Below are positions 1 to 11,225 of a DNA stretch of 64,000 bases, piece after piece. Each line of letters starts with the position of its first letter. Position 1 is the stretch's first letter. Below the pieces are notes generated by a model, which was not told where the DNA came from, did not search any database, and was given only the letters and a program-made list of their open reading frames with translations. The position numbers were made by a program, and so were the translations under genes. The DNA comes from Paragordius varius (Eukaryota > Nematomorpha): the NCBI GenBank assembly GCA_964247055.1, contig OZ176051.1, positions 1,612,001 through 1,676,000 of the forward strand, in the 5' to 3' direction.

Positions 1-464
1 TCAGTGGCTATTCGTTTTCTTTCGTTAAGCTGTTTTTGCAAAAGACTAATAAGATGATGTTTGGCTTGTATTGGACGGAATTCATTAACAAGATGACTGA
101 AATTAATAAAAAGTAAATTCAGATCTTCTAACTTTTCAAGTCTGGATGTTGAGTCAGGATTTTGGATTAAAATATCAATTAAATCAAAATAACACATTAT
201 AATCGATTTTAATATTTTTTCTAATTCTTGTTTTGGATTATGTTTGGACGGATATAAACGACGAATATTTAATTCTTCAAGAGTGGTCAAACACGTCTGT
301 TTTGAATCATAATTAATTCCAAAGTTAATATAATTATCTGATGATATAGGTGGTGGCTTAAGGCTAAAGGGTAATTCGCTCTGATTTTGTAAATTAATTT
401 CAGTATAACGATTAATATAAAGAAGAGGGGGCTTGGGAAAACTTGATATAATATTTGAATCCAT
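1..464 (-). CDS. MED7: Mediator complex subunit 7, 5' part (runs off the window)
   Basis: The reverse strand is open from an ATG at 464-462 to the window edge, about 154 codons without an intron. The product starts MDSNIISSFPKPPLLYINRY and contains the family hallmarks PPPISSDNYINFG, RRLYPSK, YFDLIDILIQNP, RLEKLEDLNLLFINFSHL and NEFRPIQAKHHL. These align collinearly with remembered human MED7 ([46 protein letters not shown]). MED7 pairs with MED21 in the hinge of the Mediator middle module, which bridges activators to RNA polymerase II. The C-terminal coiled coil lies outside the window. The start is chosen because it opens directly into conserved sequence and lies 63 bp from the divergent RBM19 start. 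Confidence 0.93.
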   Translation of the reverse strand, partial: MDSNIISSFPKPPLLYINRYTEINLQNQSELPFSLKPPPISSDNYINFGINYDSKQTCLTTLEELNIRRLYPSKHNPKQELEKILKSIIMCYFDLIDILIQNPDSTSRLEKLEDLNLLFINFSHLVNEFRPIQAKHHLISLLQKQLNERKRIAT

Positions 465-527
465 TAAAGTCCGAAAATCACAATTTATTTCGAAAAGGTG
501 TGATTCACTGTTATCAGTTAGGTTCAC
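465..527. promoter_or_regulatory. Shared divergent promoter between MED7 and RBM19
   Basis: Only 63 bp separate the two outward-facing start codons, so both 5' UTRs and core promoters must lie here or overlap the coding regions. I see no clear TATA box or named factor site. The bidirectional function is inferred from geometry alone. Confidence 0.6.
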
Positions 528-2037
528 ATGTCACGGTTGATTATAAAAAATTTACCAGAGCATTTCTCCAATCAACCTGAAAAACTAAAAGAATATTTCG
601 TCAAATATGGTTTGATTACAGATATCCAGTTAAAATATACACCAAATGGAAAATTCCGAAAGTTTGCTTTTATCGGTTTCTCCACAGACGAACAAGCTCA
701 AAATGCGATAAAAAATTTAAACCGAACATTTATAAATTGCTCAAAAATTTTGGTTGAACCTGCATTAGATTTAGGTACAATTGAAAAACCTCGAGCCTGG
801 AGTAAATATTCTAAGGAAAGTTCCGCATCTACTATTTCTAAAAAGGTAAAATTCTATATTAATAAATATAATATAGAAACCCGAAGCTGATACTTTGAAC
901 GAAAAGCCAAGGAAAAAGACTTCTAAAACTAAATACTTTATTAAGATATCCAATTTACCAGATAAAATAACTGAAACAAAGATTAAAAACTTTTTGGGAT
1001 CGGAAATATTTAATGATATATCTGACATTCGTTTGATTAAAATATTTAAACGAGGTGAAGGCATTAAAAGTTCTACTGCCCATATTGCTTATATATATTT
1101 CTTTCAAGAAGAAACTGTTTCCCGTGCTATGAAATTGAATAAATCTCTTTTGAAAAACCGTTTTATTGAAATTGAACCAAATATTAAAAATGATAAAATC
1201 AACTTAGATAAAAATATATGCCCTCAAAATGATTTAAAATTTGAACCAGCAGATGAAACTGAGATAGATAAAATGTCCCAACTTATGGACACTGGACGAA
1301 TTTTTATTCGTAACCTTCCATACCTTTGCACAGAAAATGATATTGAGGAGTTGTTTTCCAAGTAACATTTGTTTAATAATATATCTATGATATTCTGCTT
1401 TTACAATTTTTTCATTCCAAATGCAAAACATATTTGAAAGCTCCGAATTGTTTCTTTTATAAAAAATATTTTTCACGATCGAAAAAATACTTTTGAAAAG
1501 TTTTTGGTAGCCCTTTAGGTGAAAAATGTTGTCTTTGAATGAAAAAAAGTTATACTAAGTATATCGAGAAATCCAAATTAAAAAAATGTTTGTTATCCCA
1601 TTTACTCCGGTCATAGGTTTGGAAAACTAACTGAAGTCAATCTCCCTCGAGATAAGAGCGATAATAGGATTAAAGGTTTTGGTTTTGTGACTTTCATGTT
1701 TCCAGAACATGCTCAGCTTGCTTTTTCTCAGTTGGATGGAACGAATTTTAAAGGGAGATTGTTACATTTACTGCCTGGGCAGGAAAACAAATCTTTAGAT
1801 ATGGACGCTAACGAGAATACTCAAGGTATGAGGTCTAATTAAAAATTTATTATGATACAGTAAAACTTATTTTTAAAGACGCAAAAACGCAGCACTAATG
1901 TAATCTATAAGATTAAAAGCTAATCAAATTAGCATTTTAGACGCCCGTGCATCTGATTTTTAAATTTTTCCAATAATGGATTGAAGGTAAAAATATTTAA
2001 ATTATCCTTAATGTTTAGGTTGAAAACCGAGGTAATC

Positions 2038-2068
<31 letters not shown>

Positions 2069-5000
2069 TAATTATCTATTTTATACTTGTAACCGATTTC
2101 AAATGTCGTCTGTAATATGTTTAACATAATTCCCATATAATTTAAGTTGAAAAAATGTTAAATTAAACAAACGGTTTTGATTTTATTCACATGTTTCTTT
2201 TTTCTCATTAAACAGAAAGAAAATTAATTTATATGCATATGTATTATGTTAATATTTATAGATTCGGGTTACAAAAAAACTTCGCTATCCGCTAAAATTA
2301 AGAATGCTGGAAAAACTAGTCATACCTGGAATGCTCTGTTTGTTAATGCCGACGCGATCGCTTCAACCATCTCACAAAATTATAATGTGGATAAACGACA
2401 AATATTTTTCCAGGTGCGGTTGATTTTTAGTTTTCATTACCATAAACGTTAATTTGTATCTAATTTTATGAAAAAAATGGAAAATTTTATATTACCGAAA
2501 ATTTTGATTCATTATTTAGCCCCATATTTTGGACATTTTTTAATAATGAATTTGGGAAAACTTTCTATAGTATAACTCTTCAAACAATATTTGTTGATCA
2601 ATATATATAAATTGTTTAAATATAAATACGGTTTAAAAATTAAAAAAAACGAATTATTAAATTTAATAAATTTTGTTAAAATCATATTTTTTGTGAAAGG
2701 ATGATAACCAAGGCAAAAATAGTAAAGGAAACAGTGCGGCTGTCAAAATGGCTTTGGGCGAAACTGAGATTGTAGATCATATCAGGAATTTTCTTTTGGA
2801 AAATGGAGTTAATCTCGATGCATTCAAGGGTAAACCAAAATTTAAACTTTTTTTTCGTCATCTAATATAAAATTCATTTATATGAAAGTTTTTTATTTAA
2901 CTTTAAAACATAAATAATTAAATATTTTGGGAAATTATATTTTATACATAGCCGAAATGTGATTTTTGCATCATTTTGGCAGTATTTAAATGTTAAATTA
3001 CATTTTTATTAATCCGATATTTTATAAAAAGCAAAAGGAAACCATTGAGTTTAAATAATACTACGAGTTTAAAATAGCCTTGATCTGCGTAAGGCTGTCA
3101 CATTTTTCCAAAATTATGTTTGAGAATGTGTTATCATAATTTTAAAGTTTTTTTTCTATTTAGGTTCAAAATCTGTGAGAAGTAAAACATGCATTTTAGT
3201 CAAAAATTTACCACATTCAGGTTTTCATACATAATATAGTTTATGCATTTTAATGGTTGCTTATTTCACACTTTAGTTGAGCAATTTGCAACACAGTAGT
3301 GTATGGAAAAAATAAAGGAAGAAAAAATTTTTTATTTAACATTTTATTGTTTTTTTCCATACACTACTGTGTGTGCAAATTGTCCAACTATAGTGTGAAA
3401 TTAGTAACCATTAAAATGCTTACCTTAATTTATCTTTTCCAGTTTCTGCTTATATTTTTCGGAATTTAAATTTTTCAGAGTTTATGGTTTTTTTCAAAAA
3501 AACTTAAAAAGGATTTTTATATTTTTAGCAAAATTGGTTAAATATAACATAATTAGTAACATTATGTATGAACCAAAAAATGGATATATATTTGAATGCT
3601 ATATTTAAAATATCTTCAAACATTTTTTTATTCAATTAAGTATCTTGCGTTCTTTTTGATTTAACCATGTTTTAAAACCAAATGATATAATTGTTTGTTA
3701 AATTTTTTTATAATTAATTATATATCGTATAGAGCAGCTAAATCTTTGTATTTGACATAGATTCCAATATAACTAACGATATTATCGTTCAAACTCTCAA
3801 ACAAACTTTTGAAAAACACGGACCTATTCAACGGTTAATAATTTTTATGAAATTTCAAGGACATTCTTTATTTATAAAAACCAAATTAATTTAATACAAT
3901 ATTTCGCATTTGAAACTTTTTTATTTATTTACGCTTGCTTTTTTTTGATTTGCATTAAATTTTATATAATTTATTACAAAAAAATCGGTATTCGATTCAA
4001 AAGCGTTCTTAAATTATTATGAAATCGTTTATGATTTTTTTTCATTTTTTAATTTACATTACGTATTTTTTAGATTCTACAGGTGAATGTAACACACAAT
4101 TGTTTACAGTTTATATATGTTATGTGTTATAATTTAGTTATCTGTATAATTTAACCCTTAAACCAAACCATTTGTTGCATAAACAACCAAAACCATTTTT
4201 TTAAAAAATATAAATTGTTATAACAAATTTAGATAATTTAAATATTGGATTTTAATTTATGTTTTGCTAATAAAATTAATTATCTCAAATCTTATAAATT
4301 AATTTGATTTATATTCTTAAATGTATATTACATTAAATAATTTTAGATTGGTAGTCCCTCCACATAAATATGCGCTGAGTGCACTAATTGAATTCGTTCA
4401 TCCACAAGATGCAAGAAATGCGTTTCGTGAAATCGCTTACAAAAAAATTTTTGGTCCCATTTATGCCCCCGTGTTTTTGGAATGGGCCCCTGAACAATGT
4501 TTCAATGCTGAAACTAAACAGAATTCTCAAACAAATAATAATAATACAAAAATCCAAAAGCCTAATGAGAAAAGTGTTGAAAAATTGGTTAATAAAACTA
4601 AAAATGATAACAATATTGAAATGAAAAATGATAACTCTAAAATGGATGTCGATACAAATTTACAAAGTATTTCGCACATTATTAGATTCATTTTACGGAT
4701 ATTTTATATACCTTTTATAGCAAATAACGTACAGTAATGGAAGTCAAATATTTTTATCTTAAAACACAACCATATTTTGTCAAATTTTGATTTTTCCTAC
4801 GTAAACATATTTACAATATCAAATATATAATTGATTGTGTTACCAATATGCATCTTTACCTCTTATTCGTAACCCAAAACGATGAGTTATATTTTCAAAT
4901 GTAAGGTGTAGGAAATATGGTTATCGTTTTTAAAAAAAATATTTGCCCCTTAGTTTTCACGTTTATATATGACTTTAAATAAACAGATACCCCACAAACC

Positions 5001-7744
5001 GAGAAAGTGTTGCCTCCTAATTGCACAATTTTTGTGAAAAATCTCAACTTTTCAACACTCGAATTGGATTTATTAAACTTTTTCGGGGATCAATTTTGCC
5101 CGCGATCGCAACTCAATGTTCGTATCGCTTATAAACGAGATCCCACACATGTTGGTAAGAAGGATTTAAAATTATTTTTGTTTCAATATTTTAAGGGACT
5201 CAGGTTAAAGTTAGTCGAAGAATTTTGATTCAATTTTAGAAATATATATTAACAAAGATTAAATTTAAAAAATATATAAGGGCATCATTATCAATTAGAG
5301 TTAGTCACACAAAAAATCATTTAATGATAAAATTTGTAAATTCAAAATACATTTTTCAATTTTGCTCTTTTACCGAATTATTTATTAATAAAAATTTATT
5401 TAAAATGTAAAAGGTACCTATATTTTTATTTTAAAGTATTATTTATATATCATCTGTTTCAAATTATGAATTCTAAAAATATGTTTTAATAAATGCTTAA
5501 AATTTTTTTAGCCAAAAAACTGTCTATGGGTTACGGTTTTGTCACTTTTCCAACTCGCGAAAGCGCTGAGGAAGCCTTGAAAGTTATGCAAGGAAAAATG
5601 TTACAAAATCATTTTGTGGAACTTGATCGAGCAAATAAGGAATTGCAAACAAATTTTGTTCAGACACTCAATGGTTTAATACATATATATAGTTCTCTTT
5701 AATAAAATAATTGACAAATACAGTATAGGATTGATTTTATTAACATTAAATATTTTTTAAAAACTTTAATCTAACATTTTTTAAATGATACTGAATAAAA
5801 TTACATTAATAAAATATGTTTAATATCAAACTATAATTTAATAATTTTTCTGTAACATTTTTGATTTATCTTTTCCGTTTTATTGTATTCCTTTACATAA
5901 ATTAACAACTATATGATATAATTTTATTATGTAAACTTAAATAAAAATGAAAGTATATTTTATTCTACAGTCACGCCATCCTTTAAGAGCGTACTTGTAT
6001 AAATACGAATGCTCAATTGTTTTAAAGTGTATTTTATAATTATACAACGCAAGTTATATGTAACTTTTATCGTGCTATCATAGATTTAAATAACCCAGAA
6101 AAGATTGAACCCAAACAACCGAAAATTCTAGTCAAAAATATACCCTTTCAAGCGAGTTTGGCAGAAATTCGTGAGCTTTTCTCCACGTTTGGCCCAATCA
6201 AATCGATTCGAATGCCCGTTAAATTGTCATCAAACAATGTTGATAAACACAAACCATCGCAACAACAACATAAAGGTTTTGGCTTCGTCGAATATTTCAA
6301 CCTTGAGATCGCAAAACAAGCTTTTAAGGTATGTGGGTAAGAAAAGACTATTTTTATATAATAAAAAATGTTTTTGTTTGAAAGTTAGAAGGGATACAAG
6401 AAAAATATATATTAAATAACTATTTTCCATCTGTTAAATAATTTAATGATTTGGAAAATGCTTTTTTAATTTTTCTATAAGCATATATTTTGAAAGCGCC
6501 AGAGCATTGAGAGAATTTTTGATATGTGAAAGCGTTTAATACTTTAAATGACGATAAAAATTTAAACTTGGAACCCATACATAATACTAAATATGTCAAT
6601 TTTATAATTATGTATAAAAATCATGAAAAACATATTATAAATGTATTGAATGAAACAAAAATTATTGATTTTGGTGTTTTAAATTATCTGAAAAAAATAG
6701 AAAAAAACTCATATTAAATTACAACTAGATTTTGAACCCATTTATTTGGTTTTCATAATTCTAATTTTTACTGTATTAATATAATGTGTACAGTCTTTGA
6801 GTCAAAGCACGCATCTCTATGGGCGCAGGCTTGTTTTAGAGTGGGCTGATACCCCATCAGCTCCTGAACAAATTTTGTTGGATGAAAAAACGCCTTATTG
6901 GCTTAATGATAATGCTTTTCCTCGAAATCCATTCCCTAACCCTTATGCATATATGCCTCTACTCTTGCCTTACAAAGACAAAAAATGTGAACCTGCAGTT
7001 AAAAAGGATGAAGAGCCAACAAAACCTCTGGAAAAAACGGAAATATTGGTTAACTTTTAATTGAGAAAGATATGTGTAATTTAAGTATAAACGTAATTCA
7101 GTTATACAGAAAAAATGTAAATACTAAATGATTTAGGCAACCGTACTTTTTCCAACATTGATTTTTTTAACAAATTTTATATAATAATCACTTTTTGCAT
7201 TATATAATTTAGTGGGTGAACATTTAATATCTTTCCTTATTTTTGATACAAAACAATGAGTTATGTTAAAAAAATTAAGGTTATATAGTTGTCCATTGAA
7301 TTGTCCTTTTGTTTTTACCTTTTATCTATAGTGTAAGTTATTTTTCTTATGTATTTAATTAATTTAAATCCCCCAAACTCTACTCTGATTATCATTTTTA
7401 TTTTCAAATTCATTTAGGATAAAGGAATGTCAAAAATGAAAAAAAGCACCAAACGCAAAAATAAAAAGTTTAAACCATTGTCCCAAACAAAGGTGCCATT
7501 TTCTCAAAACATTCTTTCACAATTAGCCATACTTGATACAAAGCCTAACCCTAACCCCATGAAACAAAAATCAAGAATTAAATATTCTACCCGTCAAAAT
7601 AAATTAACAGTTTTATCTGAGAGCAGTAATGAAACACAATCAAAAACTGTAAAAGTATTTCAAAAACGTTTACGAAATACAATCGCGTCCAGTCGATATT
7701 TTGAAACATCTCCAATTTCTAAAACAAAGATTAAAATCAAATAG
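528..7744 (+). CDS. RBM19: Probable RNA-binding protein 19 / Mrd1, six-RRM ribosome-biogenesis factor
   Basis: Thirteen exons join with consistent phases: 528-845, 877-1361, 1617-1825, 2262-2413, 2700-2829, 3164-3220, 3761-3833, 4347-4666, 4987-5154, 5512-5673, 6084-6328, 6794-7048 and 7418-7744. They give about 966 aa, close to human RBM19 (about 960). Six RRMs lie near residues 2-79, 125-205, 245-322, 440-515, 593-675 and 704-790, with RNP motifs such as LIIKNLP, GRIFIRNLP, CTIFVKNLNF and KILVKNIPF. STHLYGRRLVLEWAD in RRM6 and FVNADAIASTISQNYN in the linker match the human protein almost word for word. The family works in the nucleolus on pre-rRNA in the small-subunit processome. Intron 1 is only 31 nt; the other eleven are 255-540 nt. 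The tail is basic and Lys/Ser-rich. An AATAAA-type signal lies near 7835. Confidence 0.95.
2036..2072. repeat. (TA)n microsatellite in RBM19 intron 3
   Basis: A nearly pure TA dinucleotide tract followed by an imperfect continuation. Similar short TA tracts recur near 29755, 43195, 50795, 57100 and 61870. Confidence 0.9.
3236..3425. mobile_element. Hairpin MITE in RBM19 intron 6
   Basis: Two arms of about 85 bp are inverted copies of each other. The left arm carries GCATTTTAATGGTT and CACAGTAGTGTATGGAAAA; the right arm carries CCATACACTACTGTG and AACCATTAAAATGC. A loop of about 30 bp lies between them. A short, non-coding, nearly complete palindrome is typical of a miniature inverted-repeat element. 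The inner CACAGTAGTGTATGG is loosely similar to some Tc1/mariner ends, but I cannot fix the superfamily. No clear target duplication was found. Confidence 0.75.
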
Positions 7745-7919
7745 TCATATAAAAATATAATTGAATATAATTTTTTTAATTTTTTATGAGAGCAAAATCT
7801 AATAATATTTTTGTTGATATATTACGGTTTTTTGAAATAAATTTTACATTTTTTAATTTGAAAGTTCTATATATGAAACATAATTTAGGGCATTTTTTAA
7901 TCTGGTTATACAAACCTTA

Positions 7920-8204
7920 CAGATACAGTTTGTGTTTCATTATTACTTGAGTTGATGGAATTTGGCCCAAGCTTGATGTGTTCGTGTTGTTATGCGTTTT
8001 TGTTGATATTGGCTGCTTATCACCCAGGTGATTGTAGTTGTTTGCTATTTCTATATTCATAGATGGGAGGTAGTTAGTTTTCATGGGATTGCTTGGGTTT
8101 TTATATGGTGTTGCACAAGCTTTACATCCAAAATTTTCTATGCTCAATAAACTTTCTTTAATATTGAGCACTTGTTGTGGACCCACAATTGGCATTGATG
8201 GAAT
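7920..8204 (-). mobile_element. Degraded RTE-like LINE fragment
   Basis: A reverse-strand frame reads through IEIANNYNHLG, the counterpart of the post-catalytic Y-x-YLG motif of non-LTR reverse transcriptases. This is followed by a segment ending SSLGQIPSTQV. About 65 bp at 7927-7994 are nearly identical in inverse to 32448-32515, where the same element continues into its C-terminal region. The upstream end is cut by a family C copy at about 8205. The polymerase core is missing, so it is a dead fragment. Confidence 0.5.
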
Positions 8205-8445
8205 TAAGTTTTGGAAAATTGTCTCGACCCGATTTTTGTGGACTTCTGTTTTCAAAAAAGCCGTTTTACACACGGGGTCGGCCCGAACTGGGGGCCTATT
8301 TCAAAAAAAGGGCGAAGCTATTGTCGAGGCATTTATTAATGATTATATTGTTTCGATATTTGGATTTGAATGCTGCTACATGTTTTCCGGTACCAGATCA
8401 CAAAGCCAGCATTTTCCATTTATGTATATATATATATAGATTACC
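8205..8445 (+). repeat. Family C repeat, 3'-terminal portion
   Basis: It matches the 3' portions at 8770-9443, 53990-54236 and, inverted, 50815-51000. Shared landmarks are GGAAAATTGTCTC, TTTTTGTGGACTTCTGTTTTC, CGAACTGGGGGCCTATTTC and the terminal CAGATCACAAAGCCAGCAT. A short A/T tract ending TATATAGATTA marks the boundary in several copies. No coding capacity is seen, so class is unknown. Confidence 0.8.
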
Positions 8446-8664
8446 ATAAATAATGTTTTATTATCCATATATTTGTTAACATCCTATACATATGATAGAT
8501 AAATAAATAATAAAACAATAAACTAATACGATTTTATGTCTAAAATCAATAAAGTCTGATTGATCATTTAATTGTCTCGTTTAAATATTGAGATAGACAA
8601 TTTTATTTGAAATGAGCATAATATATTTTTGATTTTATAAGCAATTTTGTTATGAGGCACGAAG

Positions 8665-9443
8665 TTTTAAAATGATTCACATAGTCTCATAAGTTTTCTG
8701 AAATTTGGCTCCAAAGGCATGCTGTATCGATATGATGGCGCAGTTGTAGGCGGGTAGCCCCCTACATTAAAAAAGCGAGACGACTATGTTCGGCGCAATC
8801 GAAAATAAGTAAACAAAAATCATATTTGAAATTGAATGGTTCAACACGTTCTCCGGAAAATTGTCTCAAAGACACGATTTTTGTGGACGTCTGTTTTCAC
8901 AAAAAACGTTTTACACACGGGATCGGCCCGAACTGGGGGCCTATTTCAAAAAAAGGGCGAAGCTTCAAAGAAAGGCTTGACTAAAATTTTTGACTTTTAA
9001 CAGGGAATACGTGGAATCCATATTGAATTTTTACGGTTTCATACCTTTGGCGAAAAATACGAAAATCATTTTTGTGGACTTATTTTTTTTTGAAAAAATG
9101 GCATTTTACGGGGGGAGCGGGTAAAAAGAGGGCGTAAATGAAAAAAGTGAGACGACTATGTTCGGCGCAATCGAAAATAAGTAAACAAAAATCATATTTG
9201 AAATTGAATGGCCCAACACATTCTCCGGAAAATTGTCTCGAAGACACGATTTTTGTGGACTTCTGTTTTCAAAAAAAACCGTTTTTCACACGGGGTCGGC
9301 CTGAACTGGGGGCCTATTTCAAAAAAAAGGATATTGTCTGGGCATTCATTATGATTATATTGTTTCGATATTTGGATTTGAATGAGTCTACGATACCAGA
9401 TCACAAAGCCAGCATTTTCCATTTTTATAAATATATAGATTAT
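8665..9443 (+). repeat. Family C repeat with an internal near-tandem duplication
   Basis: It opens with part of the ~308-bp unit (GGCGCAGTTGTAGGCGGGTAG at about 8733), then the block GACTATGTTCGGCGCAATCG at 8781. A divergent spacer follows, containing a purine-rich GGGGGGAGCGGG. The same block then repeats at 9152, about 371 bp later, and the copy ends with the shared terminus at about 9443. Two start points for one 3' terminus suggest internal recombination. Confidence 0.75.
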
Positions 9444-9449
9444 CTCGCT

Positions 9450-10590
9450 GTTAAACATGGGGTGGGGTGATAAAAAAGTCGCACTTGACTTGTAAGTCAA
9501 GCGTGGCAAGTTGAGCAAGTGTACTTAAGCCAGCAAGTGTGCACTTGCAGATCGGTGATCAAAACACTTAAGTCAAATCTTTTGCTTATAAATGTAACAT
9601 TTTTTTGCCACTCAATTCGAATTATACGGAAATATTTTGATCATTCTTAGCCAAAATTTATGAAATAATGCACAAAAAGATAAACAATCAATATGCATTT
9701 ATTGAGGTTTTCCAACTCACTGGCACGTATCTTATTTAATATTATGGATTTTTCTAAATATTGAGCCCGGTGATAATTTTTAGGTTGATGAAACCGTTCG
9801 CCCTTAAAACAATCTTTTATTTTACCATTTGCAAATATAATGGGAAGATGTTTATACATTATAACATATTATTTTTAATTGATTATCAATACATTCGAAA
9901 TAAATTAATGATATAATATATCTTTTCATTAGTTAATAGTAAGTAACCTTTAGCGTTTAATAAACGAAGATTTGAATTTTACAAGATTAATATTTATTAA
10001 TTAATTTTAAGAAATTTTCGAGAATCAAATTTTTTTGCGGGAATCGATATATTTTTATATGCCATATTCTAAAATATTAGCAGAGTTTTTTTAAAATTTA
10101 TCCTCTTTTGTATCCACCCAATTTGAATAGGTTAATTAGCGATAATTTATCAATAAACAATTTATATCATTAAAGAAGGTTTTATTTACATTTCCCATGG
10201 CAAATGCCAAATTTAAATTCCCATTGGGATGGCATAATTTTGGCATTAGAACCGGCTATATTCAGTCCGGCATGCAAGCAACTATTGTAATGGGCTTTTT
10301 CAATCGCACGTCCAAACATTCGATCAGCTCTTATATATACAAACAGTTTCCAAAATAATTTTATTCATATTTTAAAATCTGTCAAGTGTGCCCTACACCA
10401 CACCTGCAAAATCTATGTATTTTACTTGATCATATGATTTTTTATCACCTCCGAATCAAGTTATCTTGCTTGACTTAAGTCGCCTAATGTTAAATTTTTT
10501 TATCACATGAAAGCAAGCCATGACTTGAAAAACTTGTAAATCAAACCAAAAAAAATTTTTTAATACCCTTCCCATGGTCATGTAATGAGG
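9450..10590. mobile_element. Possible TIR element enclosing a glutamine-synthetase exon
   Basis: The left end (CATGGGGTGGGGTGATAAAAA) and the reverse of the right end (CATGGGAAGGGTATTAAAAA) are similar. Both ends hold further inverted copies of a GACTTGTAAGTCAAG-like motif, at 9485-9560 and 10380-10550. The interior holds an unrecognised 70-codon reverse frame at 9647-9859 and the glutamine-synthetase exon at 10190-10329. The arms are diverged and I could not confirm a target duplication, so the boundaries are tentative. Confidence 0.35.
10190..10329 (-). pseudogene. Isolated glutamine synthetase exon
   Basis: The reverse strand encodes ADRMFGRAIEKAHYNSCLHA followed by GLNIAGSNAKIMPSQWEFKF. 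This aligns with the catalytic-domain segment of animal glutamine synthetase ([22 protein letters not shown], then AGTNAEVMPAQWEFQIG). An AG acceptor sits exactly where a split Gly codon would be expected before ADR, and a GTAAAT donor follows HGK. It therefore looks like a genomic exon rather than a retrocopy. I found no neighbouring glutamine-synthetase exons on either side. The usual GPCEG is GICHG here. It is best read as an orphan or captured exon, or a gene remnant. Confidence 0.7.
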
Positions 10591-10599
10591 CAGATTTTT

Positions 10600-10830
10600 A
10601 TAGACTATATGCCCTTATAGCCAACCTCTTAACTCGGAGGATAGAGTTGTTAGCTATACCAGGCTAGAGAGTGTCTGATTAGACTTCGAATCTTTCGTTT
10701 GTAGATTTAAGTCTACGACCGAGGGAGGTGCCTTCCCGGGCTTTCAAACTCCCACTCCGTCTTTGGTTTTGAGAACTTATATTATCATCTGGCTAGGTTA
10801 AAACTCCCAGGTAAACCCGCTTTAAACAAT
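10600..10830 (+). repeat. Possible tRNA-related SINE
   Basis: This stretch is more GC-rich than its surroundings. TAACTCGGAGGATAGAGT resembles a D-arm/box A, with ACTC pairing to GAGT. About 45 nt later ACTTCGAATCT resembles box B. The acceptor and T stems do not close, so it is not a tRNA gene. A SINE head is possible, but I saw no second copy in the window. Confidence 0.3.
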
Positions 10831-11225
10831 GTGTGTAAATACAGGCACTGTAATGTTTTGTAAGAAAATGAGACGGCCTATAACATTTCCGCTACGCTCC
10901 CTACATTAGTAGCTGTTATATTTTAAACTCTAAGTGTCGCAAAATTGTAAAAAATATAAGCTTTTTTATCCACAGGAGAACAAAAATATAATTTAACTAA
11001 AATAAATTTTAAAACAGTAGTTTATCTACAAGATTGTCTGGGATAAATATGTAAAAGGCTAAAATGTGAAGTGCTAATTTAGTAGTTTAAAATTAAATAT
11101 AAACATATTAGAAAATTTAAAATAGAAGGAACACTAAGATATCAATATATTTAACTAAATTTCTATAATATGTGGATCTTTAAAAAATATAATTGCATCT
11201 GTTGTGCTATTTTGAATAGAACAAT
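10831..11225. other. Upstream region of PSMD13, no recognisable feature
   Basis: AT-rich non-coding sequence preceding the PSMD13 start. I see no repeat or motif I can name. Confidence 0.6.

Noticed and set aside
771-1064. 97-codon reverse frame
   Set aside because: It overlaps RBM19 exons 1-2 antisense, has no recognisable motif, and is explained as a shadow of the coding strand.
6526-6717. Forward frame with AFNTLN, resembling RRM6 sequence AFNAL in human RBM19
   Set aside because: Exon 11 (phase 0, ending AFK) joins directly to SLSQSTHLYGRR at 6794. The frame here continues into unrelated sequence and has no acceptor in phase.
8083-8439. 118-codon forward frame as a gene
   Set aside because: It crosses the junction between a LINE fragment and a family C repeat, and the other strand explains the LINE part.
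10600-10690. tRNA gene
   Set aside because: A D-arm-like stem and a weak box B are present, but the acceptor and T stems do not pair.
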